From Diplonema papillatum (Eukaryota > Euglenozoa > Diplonemea > Diplonemida > Diplonemidae): DNA of 64,000 bases. Position 1 is the stretch's first letter; each line of letters opens with the position of its first letter. Under the pieces are notes generated by a model. The model was not told the DNA's origin and did no database searches. It was given only the letters and a program-made list of their open reading frames with translations. Position numbers and translations under genes: made by a program. Of the stretch, positions 1 through 11,213 are shown in pieces. The stretch covers positions 56,001 through 120,000 of the forward strand of contig JAPJBO010000064.1 of the NCBI GenBank assembly GCA_030068145.1. Reading direction: 5' to 3'.

Positions 1-1837
1 TCGTCCCTTACAGCCGGAGCACGTGGCTCTCCCCAAGCCTCTGGGAAGGTGGCGGAGCTGGGAAGACGCGAGAGAAAACCAAAGTAGCGGCGGCCGACCT
101 CTGTCTGCAAGCACGTCTCTGGCAGGGCAGTCGGCACCAAACGGAGCACAGTACCTCTTCCAAAGCAGTCGGCTGAAGCGGAGCACAGTCAATGGGCATT
201 CAGAGAGTGCAAAGCATGTCTCTTGTAGGGCAGTGGGCAGCGGGCTTTGAGGGAAAGGTCAGCGCGGTAGCGATGACCAGGAGAACTCATACAGATGGGT
301 GGGGAGAGGCCCTGGGACTAAGGCGTGACTACCCCCGTCCCTGTCCCTCCCAGGGCGCCACCCCGAATCTAGCCTGGCTCCACCACGGTGAAGGCCCACA
401 CCTGCGGTTTCCGTCCCTCGTATGCTTGTGCTTGGCACTTCTTGGGCCAGACAGTGGTCAACATGGTCGCTCATGGGCCAGCCAGGGGTCCACCAGTGGT
501 CGAACCCAAAATACTAGTGTCAATTTCGATCACACTCTACAACGCTCGACTACACTCTACTACACTCTACTACACTCGATTACACTATATTACACTCGAT
601 TACGCTCGATCAGGGGGTGGGTGAATTGGCTCATGAGCGCTTAGCAACGCCCGAACTAAGCGTCACTCGAACTTAGCTTCACCAGCATTGCCCGAACTTA
701 GCTTCGCCCGAACTTTAACTGCTGCCTCCAGTCTCGCCACGCGCCGGCCTTAGCCGAGCGCACGTACTCTTCCCACCCCCGCCTCAGCTGTCAGCTGCAG
801 ACTTAAGAATCGCCGGTGTAAACACCGCGCCACGCACGCAACCTGCACGCAGTGTGATGGACCTTTCTTCGGAGGGGCTCACGCACTCAAAGTTCGACTT
901 ATACACAACCTGCACCCTATGTTGCCCGGCTCCCCTCAGGGGAACAGGCAGTAGCGCCTGCTCAGAGCACAACCGGTTGCCAACTAAACTAACCATAGAA
1001 GGTAAAGCGACCCGACTGGGAAAGAGAAACTATGCTCGAGTTTCGAACCTGTGCCAACCTACAACCTCAACTAGAAGGAACCAACTACCCCCCGGGTAGT
1101 TTGACACCTCCTGTCTGTGAGGGAAAATAAAAAGGTATCCGCAGTTGCTTTGCGACTGATACCAATCCCGCCCCCCTTTAAACAACATAACATTCGTAAG
1201 ATACGTGGTCTAGTAGTAATTTCTGTCCCTGAACGCCTTCGGGGACCCCACAAGGTTTCACATCGGAGTGACACGTCACCCGAAACGAGACACCTTCTCA
1301 CTGTTTCAACTCTTCCAACTCTCCCCACCCAAGCCTCCACTCAACCGGAGACTTTAAAATACAGATCACCCAATCCATTAATAACGCTCGAAAATGGACA
1401 TGAAATTTTGAAGTTACACGAACGTGCATCTAAAAAGGTGCAGGAAACAGAAGGAAAACACGAGCGACCCAAGTTGGGAACAACACTATAAAATTGCTAT
1501 CCCCCGCGTGCCCAGACTCTGACCAAACCTTACAACGGACTCTACCCGTCCCCGAAATCATTCGGAGACTTAAAAAACGCATGACTGCTCAATATAAAAA
1601 AGGTCGAACGACACCAATCTGTACGCCCATCGGACAGTCAGCAAGAAAAAAAGGAAAATCGTGGCAAAAGTCCTAAAGGATCCTAGATGTTTATCTCATC
1701 CCCCTGTTAAAAAGCCTGGCCTTCGTACAACACAACAAGAATCTCCCCCCCACGTGTTCGCTGACAGAGTGCCAAAGTAAACGACTAGTCAGTGCGGTCT
1801 ATCGAGTGACAGTCGCAATCAGGGCGGGTGAGTTTTT

Positions 1838-2080
1838 CAACTGATTGCTCAAACACGGTTGTTTTGGGGCCTTTTCTCCGTGACGGATTCGCCTGTGCTC
1901 TAGTAGAACGGGTGGTCCTGGTTGTGACAAGCTACGAGCAGCGCCTGACAAACCAGACTCACACTGTTGTCCTGTCTGCAGGCACACAGGTTCCGCGCTG
2001 ATGATGGTCCAGAGGACCGAAACACGGCGCAGACGGGACCAGTGCGGTGTTGAGCACGTATCCTTTCCAAGCACGTTTTT
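1838..2080 (+). repeat. 240-bp dispersed repeat, copy 1
   Basis: This block begins around tgattgctcaaacacggttg and ends around ccaagcacg. It recurs with indels at 3024-3262 and, for its distal half only (gaccgaaacacggcgcagacg onward), at about 39790-39870. A related stretch lies inside the EF-hand gene at 8582-8660. No coding signature is visible; it behaves like an interspersed repeat of unknown class. Confidence 0.7.
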
Positions 2081-3023
2081 ACAAACCCCGCCGTGTCGCT
2101 GAGCGTGTTCAGCCTTCGAAGAGGGTCTGGCGAACAAATAAGGGAACGAGTCGGCACGCCAGTATAACCAATCATCGAGGCCGGAAATGATGCGTACACG
2201 GTAGCTGGCTGCATTGTCCGGACGGAAAAATTGCATGCCGCACACAACTACACACCGGGTCAAACGAAAGACGACTGGGTGTGCTACAATGATCAGCAAT
2301 CGTTACTCTCATGGGGGCAGGTGTGTGCCCGTAGATTTACATCGAAAGAGTGACACCATCACCCTCGAGAAACAAAGACGTGCAGCTGTCGTGGCGGCCG
2401 AAATCTCGTGCAGCCAACTCCCTGCAAGATGAAGATGCAGAAGTCTTGAGCCAAAAGCGGCGTGTTGGAAGCTCAAAAACGGCTGGCGACAACGACGCAA
2501 GTGAGACTCTTTTAGCACTAACAATCTTGCGGGTTGCCCTTCAATGTATTGTGCAGGCTAAAAATCCCCCCGCCATACTCAAGCCTCCACGGTCAACCGG
2601 AGACTTTAAAATACCGACCTTCTAATCCACAAATAACGCTAAAAAGACGTAGACAGCGTGTTTTGGTGATTCCTTACCTGAATATACACAGGGGAAAACG
2701 ATCATCCTTCACGCACAAACGTAACGAAGCGCCTGTCTTTTTCGCATCAGACGGTTACCCACTTTAAGCCATGAACTGAAACCCACACACACACACACAC
2801 AAAGCCGAACAAATTGCAGCACTGTCTGCCACTTGGGGTAAAGGCACGTCGGACGCATCGATTGCGCTTCCCACCCTTGCACCATCTTTTTCGCACTTCC
2901 TCCCTTTTGGTGTGCAAGAGTCGATAGCCGGCGGTCTTTTTTTGCCGCGTGTCATCGTCATGAAAGGCAGTGTTATGCCTGCGCAGCGAACTATCCCCCC
3001 CCTCAGCTCCAAGCACCCCTTTT

Positions 3024-3262
3024 AGCTGATTGCTCAGACACGGTTGCAGGGGCCCCCCCGTGACGGATTCTCCTGTGCTCTGGTAGCACGGGTGGTCCTG
3101 GCTGTGACGAGCTCAGAACAGCGCCTGACAAGCCAGACTCACTGCTGTCCTGTCTGCAGCAGCCGCGAGGATGGTCCACCTTATGTCCGTGGCTTAAGGG
3201 ACCGAAACACCGGTGCAGACGGGACCAGTGCGATGTTTGAGCGCATATCCATTCCAAGCACG
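3024..3262 (+). repeat. 240-bp dispersed repeat, copy 2
   Basis: Second copy of the block seen at 1838-2080, with shared anchors tgacggattc, gtgctct, ggtggtcctgg, gcgcctgacaa and a matching end (catatccattccaagcacg). It carries a short extra segment (tatgtccgtggcttaa) that is also present in the 39.8 kb copy, so those two are the closer relatives. Confidence 0.65.
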
Positions 3263-5332
3263 TCCTTGCAATCCCCCACCCCTTTCCCCAGCTCCAAGCA
3301 CCTGCTTTCACTCCTCCCCCCGAGTCCTTTTTGGTTCCCGATACGTGCCCAGCTTGGTCCGATTTGCCAGACTATGTTTGCCTCCCTAAATCCCCTTTCC
3401 CCCTTCCCGAACTGAACTGACGGCGTGTTATGCGATCAACTGCAGTCGAGGACAGAGGAGAGAGAGGGTGGAGTCCCCCGCGTGCCCCCTTGAGGGCGCA
3501 AACCAACAGGTGCTCGCACTGCTGAGACCGGGCGTGTGTATCCGCCCTCCTCCCGCCTCGGCTGCAAACGAGGCCACCAGGCCCGCTGCATGCCGTCGCG
3601 CAAAGAACCGTTCCCACTTCCCTTCCCCCCAACCCCATGCCTCTCCCACGGACGGGCCTGGTTGTTGCACAGGCTGCAACTGCCACCTGACGCCCGGGAT
3701 TCCAACATCGCTGTCCTGTCTGGAGGCTACTGAAGACAGAAGCACGAGCAGACGGGACGACGGCGTTGGGATTCACGCGCAGTCTACATCCCCACCCAAA
3801 GTACTCTCTCCAGAAGGGAGTTGCTCGCAGTTGTGTGGGTGGTCCTGCTGGCGAGCCCGGAAAGCCCAGCCACCTGCCATCTGCTGTTCGATTCTGGCAC
3901 CCAGGTTCTCGCTGGCCCTCCTGCTTGTCCATGGATGTACCAATATTGAAACATGGAGCAGATATATCTCAGGGCTGAGCGCATATTGTTCCCAGCACGT
4001 TCTTATCGTGCCCCGTCCGGGGCTTAAAAGGTAAGATGAACACGGATGCAGTGAGCGACAGAACCTTACACAGAATCGTGGGAAACGATGCACGTTGGCA
4101 GCGGGGTAACCTCTAGAATCGCAGGTTATACTGCACGAACTTAACCCATGCCGCACCTCCATCTTCCAGCTCCTTGCCTATCCCTTTCCCTGAACCGAAC
4201 AGTGGCGAGCCTGCCCCGTGTCCCAGAACACGGTGTACGAACCTTTAGTCGCAGATAGTATCCCTGCCAACAAACAGCGCTCACGGTTCGTGCAGCGTGT
4301 TTTTGTTAATGCGGGATTTCATACACATACACAAGCACCCACACACACGAGGTCTTGCTTCGTTTTACTTCTTTGTGGAAACCCACCCGCGTCGATCCCG
4401 ACTGTCCGATTTCGATCACGAGGATTTCGTGCATGCAGTGGTGGGGAAGTTGGCCAAAGCCTTTTGCAACTACATGAAGATCCCTGGGTATGGTGTGCAG
4501 TCAGACCCCACTTGACCTGAGACAGCTGAGACCGCGTGGTGGGCGAGACTTCGCAAAGAAAGACGACCGCGTGCCAACCATCAAAATGCATGTGAGCGCT
4601 CCCATAGCAGCTGCATCCAGCGCGGCGGAAGAGACTCGATCTCCATACTGTGTGGCCCACTTGTCCACTGCCAACCCCGACGGGTGCTTGCACCGAAGTC
4701 AGGCCAAGCTCGTTGCACGAAGCGTGCTTGCCACATCCTCGGGTGAGATGTGCCGCCTGTGCAAGGACATTTAGCTCAAGGTTGCGACAGCGTCGGAAGC
4801 CCGTGCAGCGAACGGCAAAACGAAGATGCAGAAATTTTGAGCCGAATGCCCGTCCCTCGAAGGACCCACCTTTCGCAGAAAGCAGTCAGAAACTCAAACT
4901 TCGGCTGGTGGTAATAAGTGGACTTTTCTTCTGGCTTCTGTTTTGATGCAAGTGCAACCCTTGGGTTTCGTTACCTGTCCAGAAAACGAAAATTGCAGTC
5001 AGAAGCAAAAGCCAGCCAGCCAAGCCAATCACACGTGCGATTCAATTCAGAAGCCAGTGTCTGGCTTCGCTTGACTGAAGGGGGCATTTCCGGATCGAGG
5101 GCCGCACACGGAAAACCTTTCAACCGTTTCAGTACAGGGTACTTGCTCGGGGAGCGAGCGCGCGAGTTTTTGAACGCCCGCCCCCCAAGTAGTATTCCTA
5201 GGATGCACCTACTCCCATTCCCATTCTGCGCTGTCGTTTCTTCGTTTCCGGAGCCGAACGCTGCATAAGAGCAATCTCTCCGGGCAAATCACCGCCATAA
5301 CGTCCGGTGCCGTATCTGCAATGGTAAGGAGC

Positions 5333-5505
5333 GCAGGCATTACGTCTAGTGCCCACACGGCAAATTATATTTGCAGTGTGGGCGGAGCGCAGGCATTTGC
5401 ATCAAGTGCCACACGGTAAATTACATTTGCAGTGTGGCGGAGTGCAGGCATTGCATCTAGTAGTGCCCACACTGTTAATTACATTTACAGCGCGGGCATT
5501 CTGCT
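5333..5505 (+). repeat. three tandem ~56-bp units, each a hairpin
   Basis: Three consecutive units begin gcaggcatt (about 5333, 5389, 5444). Each contains a self-complementary pair around an AT-rich loop: GCCCACAC...GTGTGGGC in unit 1, GCCACAC...GTGTGGC in unit 2, and a decayed GCCCACAC...GCGCGGGC in unit 3. The stem bases co-vary in length between units 1 and 2. No protein is supported. Confidence 0.6.
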
Positions 5506-6665
5506 GTTATGATTCGTATCAGCGCCCGCACACGACCGGGATGGAAAAAGGTATTGTATGTGTGGGTTCAGCGAGTAGGATCGGCCACCCAAACAGTGTG
5601 TCGCTGTGGTGGGCAACTACATACGGGCACAAAACAAACGTGTATCGTGCCGTGGCAAGCGTCGCACACCAGACTCTGCAGAGGGCCGCGCTTTACTTAC
5701 ATTGGCATTTCGGATATGGCACCACTACTGAGACAATATGCTCTGCTGTGGCGAAACAGCGAATTCTCCGCCCCTTCGCGATATATACCGCTTCCCTTCC
5801 TCGTTTCCGTTCTATCTCTCTTCAGCTTTGCTTGTCGTTCTTCAGTCAAAATGGGATAAGCTCTGAAGGGTAATGCGACCACCCTGTGGATTGTTGCCCT
5901 TGGAGAGCGCGAGTGGGGACCTCGACGAGAGCAGCGTTGTCTGAGGAGGGACTGGTAGGGGGCACTTGTGCCTCGGGCCAGCTCACGGAATCGCGGTACG
6001 CCCGCTCCCCGCTCGCGCCATCTCGCCATTCGCTTTCCACATCGCCTTTCCCCCCTCCCCAACAGTTGTCTGCTTTGCAGTTTCCTTCCGCCGAGAGCCC
6101 ATCCGCTCACGAGAAAGTAAATAAAAGGTATAAATGGTCGGTTCCTGCGTTTTGCCCCGTTTCGACGTAGAAAACCCATTTTACCAACGGTCACACGGAG
6201 CCCCTAAACCCCCGGCTTTTCAAGCGAACTATAACTCCAAAACCAGGTGCGCGCGAATATCACTTTTCGGTGCTTGGTCCTAGAAGACCCGGGGCGGAAG
6301 GAGATGAAGCGCGGTGACTTCGGCCATCGGAAATAACGTCGGCGTGCAAGTCTCAGAGTCAGTGGGTTATAATTATGCCGGCAGACCAAAGTGGAAAAAG
6401 GAACGGGCGGGGTGCTTTGTTTACACGCGCTCGGGAAGTTAGTGTAGGACTACATCTTAATACTCGATATGCAGCCGGTGGCTGACTGTGTGTCCAAACG
6501 GTCCGGACAGGGTTTGTAGTCCAGGATTTGTGGCAACAAAACGCACCTGGCGATTTGCATACTGAAGTCACAAGAACAGGACATCGCAACCGACGAGAGT
6601 TCCAACAAGAATATGACGAACTGACGTTCATCATAGGTTGGGAAGTGCTTCTGGTACACCGTGCA

Positions 6666-7440
6666 TCAAGGTGTAGGCGGCCGTTGCGCGTCGGCTTTCT
6701 TCTTCTCGGCGTTCGCTAGGACGTCCCAAAGGTGGCGGCTGCCGCCGCCGCGTGCGCGGCGGTGCGTCGCCCGGTCGTGTCTTGCCCGTGCCTTCCACTT
6801 CTCGCCGCTGTGTTGCCACCCCCGTGGGTAGTGGGCCTGGGGTCGGAAGCTGCCGGTCAGGACACCTGCCTTCTCCCAGTGGCCGCTCTGGTGACCCCGT
6901 CCTTTGTTCGCCATCTTTTTGGGCACGTGCCGTACGGCGGCGACTTCGAACGCCCGCATCACCGCTTCGAAGGCCTCCCGGTTGTTGATCTGCGGCCGTT
7001 TGTTGAGGCCCTGGAGGATGGGTCCCCCGAGGCTGGTGAGGTGGTTGACGCGCGTCTCGAGGGCCGGGTGGACGGCTTTCACGCGCGCAATCTTGCCCAA
7101 CCTGTTCAGCGCGGTCCTCATCGCCCACCCTTTCGCGGTCGCCGAGTCGCTGTAGGCCTGTGCCGCCTGTCGCTGTGCGGTGTCCATGGCGCGGTTGGAC
7201 AGTTCGTCCGCATCCTTGTTGAGCTCGCGAGGAATGTGCACCGGCTCGATCGTCGTCCGTCGGTCGTGCAGCTTCGCCAACAGGTTCTGCGCCTGGTCGT
7301 AGTATCGCCGGAGTGTTTCGTTGCACCTCTTCGTGCCCTTTATCTGCCCAATGACAAGTTCGCTGTCGCCCTTGACGACGATGGTGCGGGGTGTCGGCGG
7401 AATCTGTTGCATTAGTGTGATTGTCAGGCCTTCGGCTACC
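6666..7440 (-). pseudogene. RNase H-domain remnant (retroelement-type)
   Basis: Reads on the minus strand as about 257 residues. The first ~75 residues match the C-terminal two thirds of an RNase HI-like domain: RVAEGLTI carries the acidic residue of helix 1, VKGDSELVIGQIKG the next aspartate, and HIPRELNKDADELSNRA the final aspartate motif (N-x-x-AD-x-L). The first catalytic aspartate strand is missing and would be on an upstream exon or is lost; a plausible AG acceptor (gttgctcag) sits exactly at the 5' end. The remaining ~160 residues are basic and unrecognised. The strand is opposite to every host gene. It could be a retrotransposon remnant or a domesticated RNase H-like gene. The domain call is fairly firm, activity unlikely. 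Confidence 0.6.
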
Positions 7441-7717
7441 CTGAGCAACGCACTATGCTATACCAGTGTATCTTGGCTCTCGGAACGATGAAGACCGCGG
7501 CCAGACGCGATAGTTGCAAAAGCAAGACTCATCAGGCCGTCGAACGCATTAGCGGGCTGGGTTCGCCCATGCCCATCAGAATTTGAGTGTCGCTTGAAAA
7601 TCGAATCTCTCAGCTAGCCCACACCCACACCAAACCCTCAACCGTGACGGATCCTTAAAACCCGAAACAGTCAATAAACACACAGGTCTGGTACGTACAT
7701 CTCCCCCCCCAGACCCC

Positions 7718-10700
7718 ATGCGGCCGCCGTGCGTGTACAGTGTGGATGTATACGCAGAGCAGGTGGAGTACCACCCGAGTTTGCCGCTCGGCCACGTCGA
7801 AGTCGCGCTGGTGGCGTGCTTGTGGGACTTCCCGCCCATCCGGATCCGGGGCCGCGCCGGCGGAGCGCCCGGGTTGATCCGGTGCGACGAGGGCAAGTGC
7901 TGGCGGTTCGAGATGGCCCCGGGCGACCTGCCGCGGTACCTGCCCGCCGCCATAACCGTGCAGCTCGTCGCCGCGGCCGCGCCCGAGCGCGTGGTCGCGA
8001 CGGGGCAGGTCCCCATAGGGACGGGCGCCCGCACCAGCCTCATGCGAACCCACGAGGTCCTGTCCGTATCCTCGGGGGAAACCCCGCTGGTGGACGCCGC
8101 CGGCAGCCAAGTGGCCGTCGCGTATCTAGACGCTCGGTTGAAGCAGGACACTTCGGCTCCCTCGGCCCACCTGCACAGCCCCGCCCCTACGCCAGTCTCG
8201 CACTACACGCCGACTCCCGGCGAGGTTTACGGAGTCTCCGCCGTGGGCCACGCTCAGGACATGGCCCACCTGCACGCGCCAGTCTCGCACTACACGCCGG
8301 CTCTTTTCGGAGCCTCCGCCGTGGGCCACGCACAGGACCCGGAGCTGCAGGGGGGCGCGTTCTTCGCCGCCCGGGAGGTGGCGGACGACGGGCAGCAGCC
8401 GCCGGTCCGCAGCAGCGAGAGAGAGTGGCTCTCGACCGAGCTCCTCACCCGCCCGCTGTCCGCCGGCGGCGCCTTCGGCGGGGCGGCGGCGGGCGGGAGG
8501 GCCGCGGCCGGCGCGCGGCGGAAGAAGCGGAAGCCCGCGCCTCGGAAGCCGGCCCCCGCAGCGCGCTCGCCGACCTCCTCCGAAACACGGCGCAGACGCG
8601 ACGACTCGTGCGGGGTTGAGCGCACGCCCACCCCAACACACACGTTCTCGCAAACCCCCCCTGGAACCGGCGGCGAAGCCGCGGCTGGAAGCGGGTGGTC
8701 GTCGCCTGGGCCGCCGGCCGCGGTGGAGGCGGCGTTGGGCCGCGGGTGGCGGGATGCGCGCGTGGGGGACGTCCTGGCGCGCCAGCGCTGCGTCCTCGTG
8801 GAGGCGGCGAGGGCCCTCCGGGCGGCGTTTCCCTCGGACGGGAGCGACCGGCGGAGGCTGCGCGACTGCGGCGGCGAAGCCGCCGACTTGCTCGCGTCCC
8901 TTGCCGCCGCGGCCGGCTCGGCGCGCGCCGCGGCCGAGCGGTGCCGCGGCGCGTTCGGCGGGCAGCGCCCGGCGGCGGACCCGTTTTTCGACCCGAACAC
9001 CGAGTCTTTCGACGAAAAAACCGCGTCGCCCGCGAGCCCAGCCATCCCGCCGCCGCCGCCGCCCCGCGAGCAGTGTAAAAGTCGGCGGGCAGGCGAGAAA
9101 AGTCTTGCCTTCGGTGTTGGTCGCGGGTGGCACGACTTGGCCGAGGCCGCTGCCGCACAGCCCAGTCCCCGGTCGCCGCGAACGGTCGTGTTCTCCGCGC
9201 AGGGGAGCTGCCCGGCAAAGCTGCGGCTCGAGCCACCCGATACGGAGCTCAGCTCGCCTCGGCGGACGCTGAGCGGGATCCTGAAGAAAACGTCGTTCAC
9301 CCGCGGCACGCCGGCGGTTGGCCAGCAGCTGCAGCAGCAGCCGCCGAAGGCAGCGGCAGCCGAGGCGGAGCCAGGCCCCCCCCGGCGCGGGTTCCCGGTC
9401 GCCTTCCCCCCGCCCCCGCTGCTGCAGAGCTCGTCGCAGATCTCCCTGCTGACCGACGACCCGAGCGGCGTGTCGAGTCAAGGGTCGCCTAGGGCCCGCC
9501 CGCGCGGGCACATCTCCTTCGCCGATGGGCTCGCCGAGATCCCCCGGGAAGACGCGGCCACGCCGCGGGGCCGGCGGGAGGTCGCGCACCTCTCGCGTGT
9601 TGAGAAGGTGTCGTCCGGCGTCATCAGCCTCGACGAGAGCATCCCCGAGGTCAGCGTCAGCGCCGCCGCCCGCCAGCAACCCCCCCAGCAGCCCGCCGCC
9701 GCCGAGACACCCCCCGGCGCCGCGGCCGAGTGGAGCTCTGTGCAGGCAGCGCTCACCGCGTTGCGGAAGCACGTTCTGCAGCTGTACCCGACGCTCCGCG
9801 CGGCGTTCGCGCAGTGGGACGTCGACGCGAGCCGGCGGCTGACCCGGCGGGAGTTCCTGCAGGGGCTCACCCAGCTCCGGCTGGGCGCAGCGCCCGGCGG
9901 CCCTGCCGACGAGCGCGCCGCCGCCGCCGTCGCCGCGCACCTGCGCACACTCGACCCGCTCGAGAGGAAGCAGCGCGTCGGCCTCCGCGACGTGTACATG
10001 GGCGACGCGGCCCACGTGTGCTGGGCCGCAATGGCCGACGGAAGCAGGCGGGCATTCGAGCTGAAGCCCGCCGCCGGCGGCGACATGGAGGTCGCCCGGG
10101 AGCTGCCGGAATGGCGCTGCGGGCGGGGCGACACCACCCGCCAGTGGTTCGCACCGGAGACCGGCAAAGCGATCTTCGCGTTGCTCGACGAGAACGGCGA
10201 CGGGTTCGTCGGCAAGGAGGAGTTCCTCGCGATGCTCGAACGGGAGACCGAAGACGCCGCCGGCAGCCTCTCGGCGCGGAACTCCCTGCGCGAAGCCGAC
10301 CGGGCGGCCCGTGAGGACGCGCGCCGCGGGCTGGAAGCCTCGAAAAAGTCGCTCGACGACCAGAAGCTCGCGACGCTCGCCCTCCAGCAGGGCATGACGC
10401 GCGGCGATTCGCTCAGCCGGGCCGTCCTCATCGCGCAGGTCACCGATGCGTTGCAGGTGGGGCACGGGTCGCTGCGGGGGGCCTTCGCGGACCTCAACAC
10501 CGACGGCAGGTCCGGCGACAAAACGCTGTCGCTCGACGAATTCCGGGCGGGGCTGCGCGGGTTGGAGCTGGACCCCGCCACCACGCAAGCTGTGTTCCGC
10601 ATGCTCGATCTCGACGGCAGCGACACGGTCGACCTGCACGAGTTCAACTCGACGCTGCGCTGGGTGGGCCGCGTGGTGGAGGTGAGCAACGACGAGACGG

Positions 10701-10981
10701 TGGTGGAGCGTGCCTTCAAACGGGCCCCGCCGCCTTCGCCGAAGGCGAGTGGAGGCAAGCTGGGGTCGCCGGTGGCGTGGAACTCGAGGAACCTGAAGCG
10801 CTGTGGGCAGCGAGCGGTCGTGCTCGAGCGGAACGCGGGTGGGCTCATCAAGCTGCAGTTCCACAACGACGGCTCGGACTGGGCAGGGCCCCACAAGGGG
10901 TGGTGGCCCGAGGCGTGCGTCAGAGTGGTCCCCGGGGCGTCGCTAACAGCCAAAACGGCGCTTCAGGCGCCGCATCCTTGA
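7718..10981 (+). CDS. EF-hand calcium-binding protein (1087 aa)
   Basis: Single uninterrupted exon from ATG 7718 to TGA 10979-10981. Residues 1-145 are beta-rich and could be a C2-like domain (not proven). Residues 150-690 are low-complexity, Pro/Ala/Arg-rich. The C-terminal third has EF-hands: a degenerate loop at D701 (DVDASRRLTRRE), a canonical loop at D824 (DENGDGFVGKEE), an expanded loop at D925 (DLNTDGRSGDKTLSLDE) and a loop at D964 (DLDGSDTVDLHE). The last ~50 residues form a compact Trp-rich module (WAGPHKGWWPE). Known of the family: such loops bind Ca2+ and act as sensors or buffers; the partner is unknown. Oddities: an internal duplicated SHYTP...SAVGHAQD segment (about 8190-8340) and two stretches matching dispersed repeats (8582-8660, 9067-9169). 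Very high GC throughout. An intron-free real gene seems secure. Confidence 0.85.
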   Translation: MRPPCVYSVDVYAEQVEYHPSLPLGHVEVALVACLWDFPPIRIRGRAGGAPGLIRCDEGKCWRFEMAPGDLPRYLPAAITVQLVAAAAPERVVATGQVPIGTGARTSLMRTHEVLSVSSGETPLVDAAGSQVAVAYLDARLKQDTSAPSAHLHSPAPTPVSHYTPTPGEVYGVSAVGHAQDMAHLHAPVSHYTPALFGASAVGHAQDPELQGGAFFAAREVADDGQQPPVRSSEREWLSTELLTRPLSAGGAFGGAAAGGRAAAGARRKKRKPAPRKPAPAARSPTSSETRRRRDDSCGVERTPTPTHTFSQTPPGTGGEAAAGSGWSSPGPPAAVEAALGRGWRDARVGDVLARQRCVLVEAARALRAAFPSDGSDRRRLRDCGGEAADLLASLAAAAGSARAAAERCRGAFGGQRPAADPFFDPNTESFDEKTASPASPAIPPPPPPREQCKSRRAGEKSLAFGVGRGWHDLAEAAAAQPSPRSPRTVVFSAQGSCPAKLRLEPPDTELSSPRRTLSGILKKTSFTRGTPAVGQQLQQQPPKAAAAEAEPGPPRRGFPVAFPPPPLLQSSSQISLLTDDPSGVSSQGSPRARPRGHISFADGLAEIPREDAATPRGRREVAHLSRVEKVSSGVISLDESIPEVSVSAAARQQPPQQPAAAETPPGAAAEWSSVQAALTALRKHVLQLYPTLRAAFAQWDVDASRRLTRREFLQGLTQLRLGAAPGGPADERAAAAVAAHLRTLDPLERKQRVGLRDVYMGDAAHVCWAAMADGSRRAFELKPAAGGDMEVARELPEWRCGRGDTTRQWFAPETGKAIFALLDENGDGFVGKEEFLAMLERETEDAAGSLSARNSLREADRAAREDARRGLEASKKSLDDQKLATLALQQGMTRGDSLSRAVLIAQVTDALQVGHGSLRGAFADLNTDGRSGDKTLSLDEFRAGLRGLELDPATTQAVFRMLDLDGSDTVDLHEFNSTLRWVGRVVEVSNDETVVERAFKRAPPPSPKASGGKLGSPVAWNSRNLKRCGQRAVVLERNAGGLIKLQFHNDGSDWAGPHKGWWPEACVRVVPGASLTAKTALQAPHP
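8582..8660 (+). repeat. dispersed-repeat segment inside the EF-hand exon
   Basis: The coding sequence here (residues about 289-315) aligns with the 3' part of the 240-bp dispersed repeat at 2018-2090: 17 identical bases GAAACACGGCGCAGACG, then gttgagc, a CCAA...CACGTT block and CAAACCCC. The frame stays open through it, so a repeat seems to have been taken into the protein, or a piece of the gene seeded the repeat. Confidence 0.6.
9067..9169 (+). repeat. second repeat-related segment inside the EF-hand exon
   Basis: Residues about 450-484 are encoded by DNA that recurs at 33068-33175: shared blocks cgagcag, gtcggcgggcagg, aagtcttgcct, cggtgttggtcg and ggcacgacttggccgaggcc. The 33 kb copy is non-coding in context. 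Similarity is high enough to be recent. Confidence 0.65.
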
Positions 10982-11141
10982 GCGTCGTAGGCTTCTCTCC
11001 ATCGTGCAAACGCTGCGATCACGCAAGCACTGTGTCTTGCATCGCATGGCCCGACTCTTGAAGGCACTGGCACGGTCGACACTAGCTCAACGCTGCACTG
11101 GATGAGTCGGGACATTGTCGGACGGGATTTTGACCCGCAAA

Positions 11142-11213
11142 CTGGTAGGCAGAGGATTTGCCGATTTCCGTATCGACCTGGTAGGCAGAGGATTTGCCGA
11201 TTTCCGTATCGAC
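11142..11213 (+). repeat. two perfect 36-bp direct repeats
   Basis: The unit ctggtaggcagaggatttgc... occurs at 11142-11177 and again at 11178-11213 without differences except at the edge. The length is a multiple of three, but no protein context is seen. Confidence 0.85.

Larger units (their letters stand above)
1..6660. other. gene-poor repeat region
   Basis: I find no supportable protein gene here. Open frames are short, lack family signatures and overlap repeats. It holds a TACACTCGAT-type microsatellite (about 533-610), two copies of a ~240-bp dispersed repeat (about 1838-2080 and 3024-3262), an (AC)n run near 2783-2801, copies of the short CGGAGACTTTAAAAT element (about 1345-1400, 2590-2645, 6196-6240), a hairpin-bearing tandem repeat (5333-5505), and a block near 4385-4775 with exon-like reading frames, part of which recurs at 60.9 kb. 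Undetected short exons are possible. Confidence 0.6.

Noticed and set aside
8126-10953. 922- and 491-codon minus-strand ORFs opposite the EF-hand gene
   Set aside because: They are GC-driven shadows; EF-hand loops are only in the + frame.
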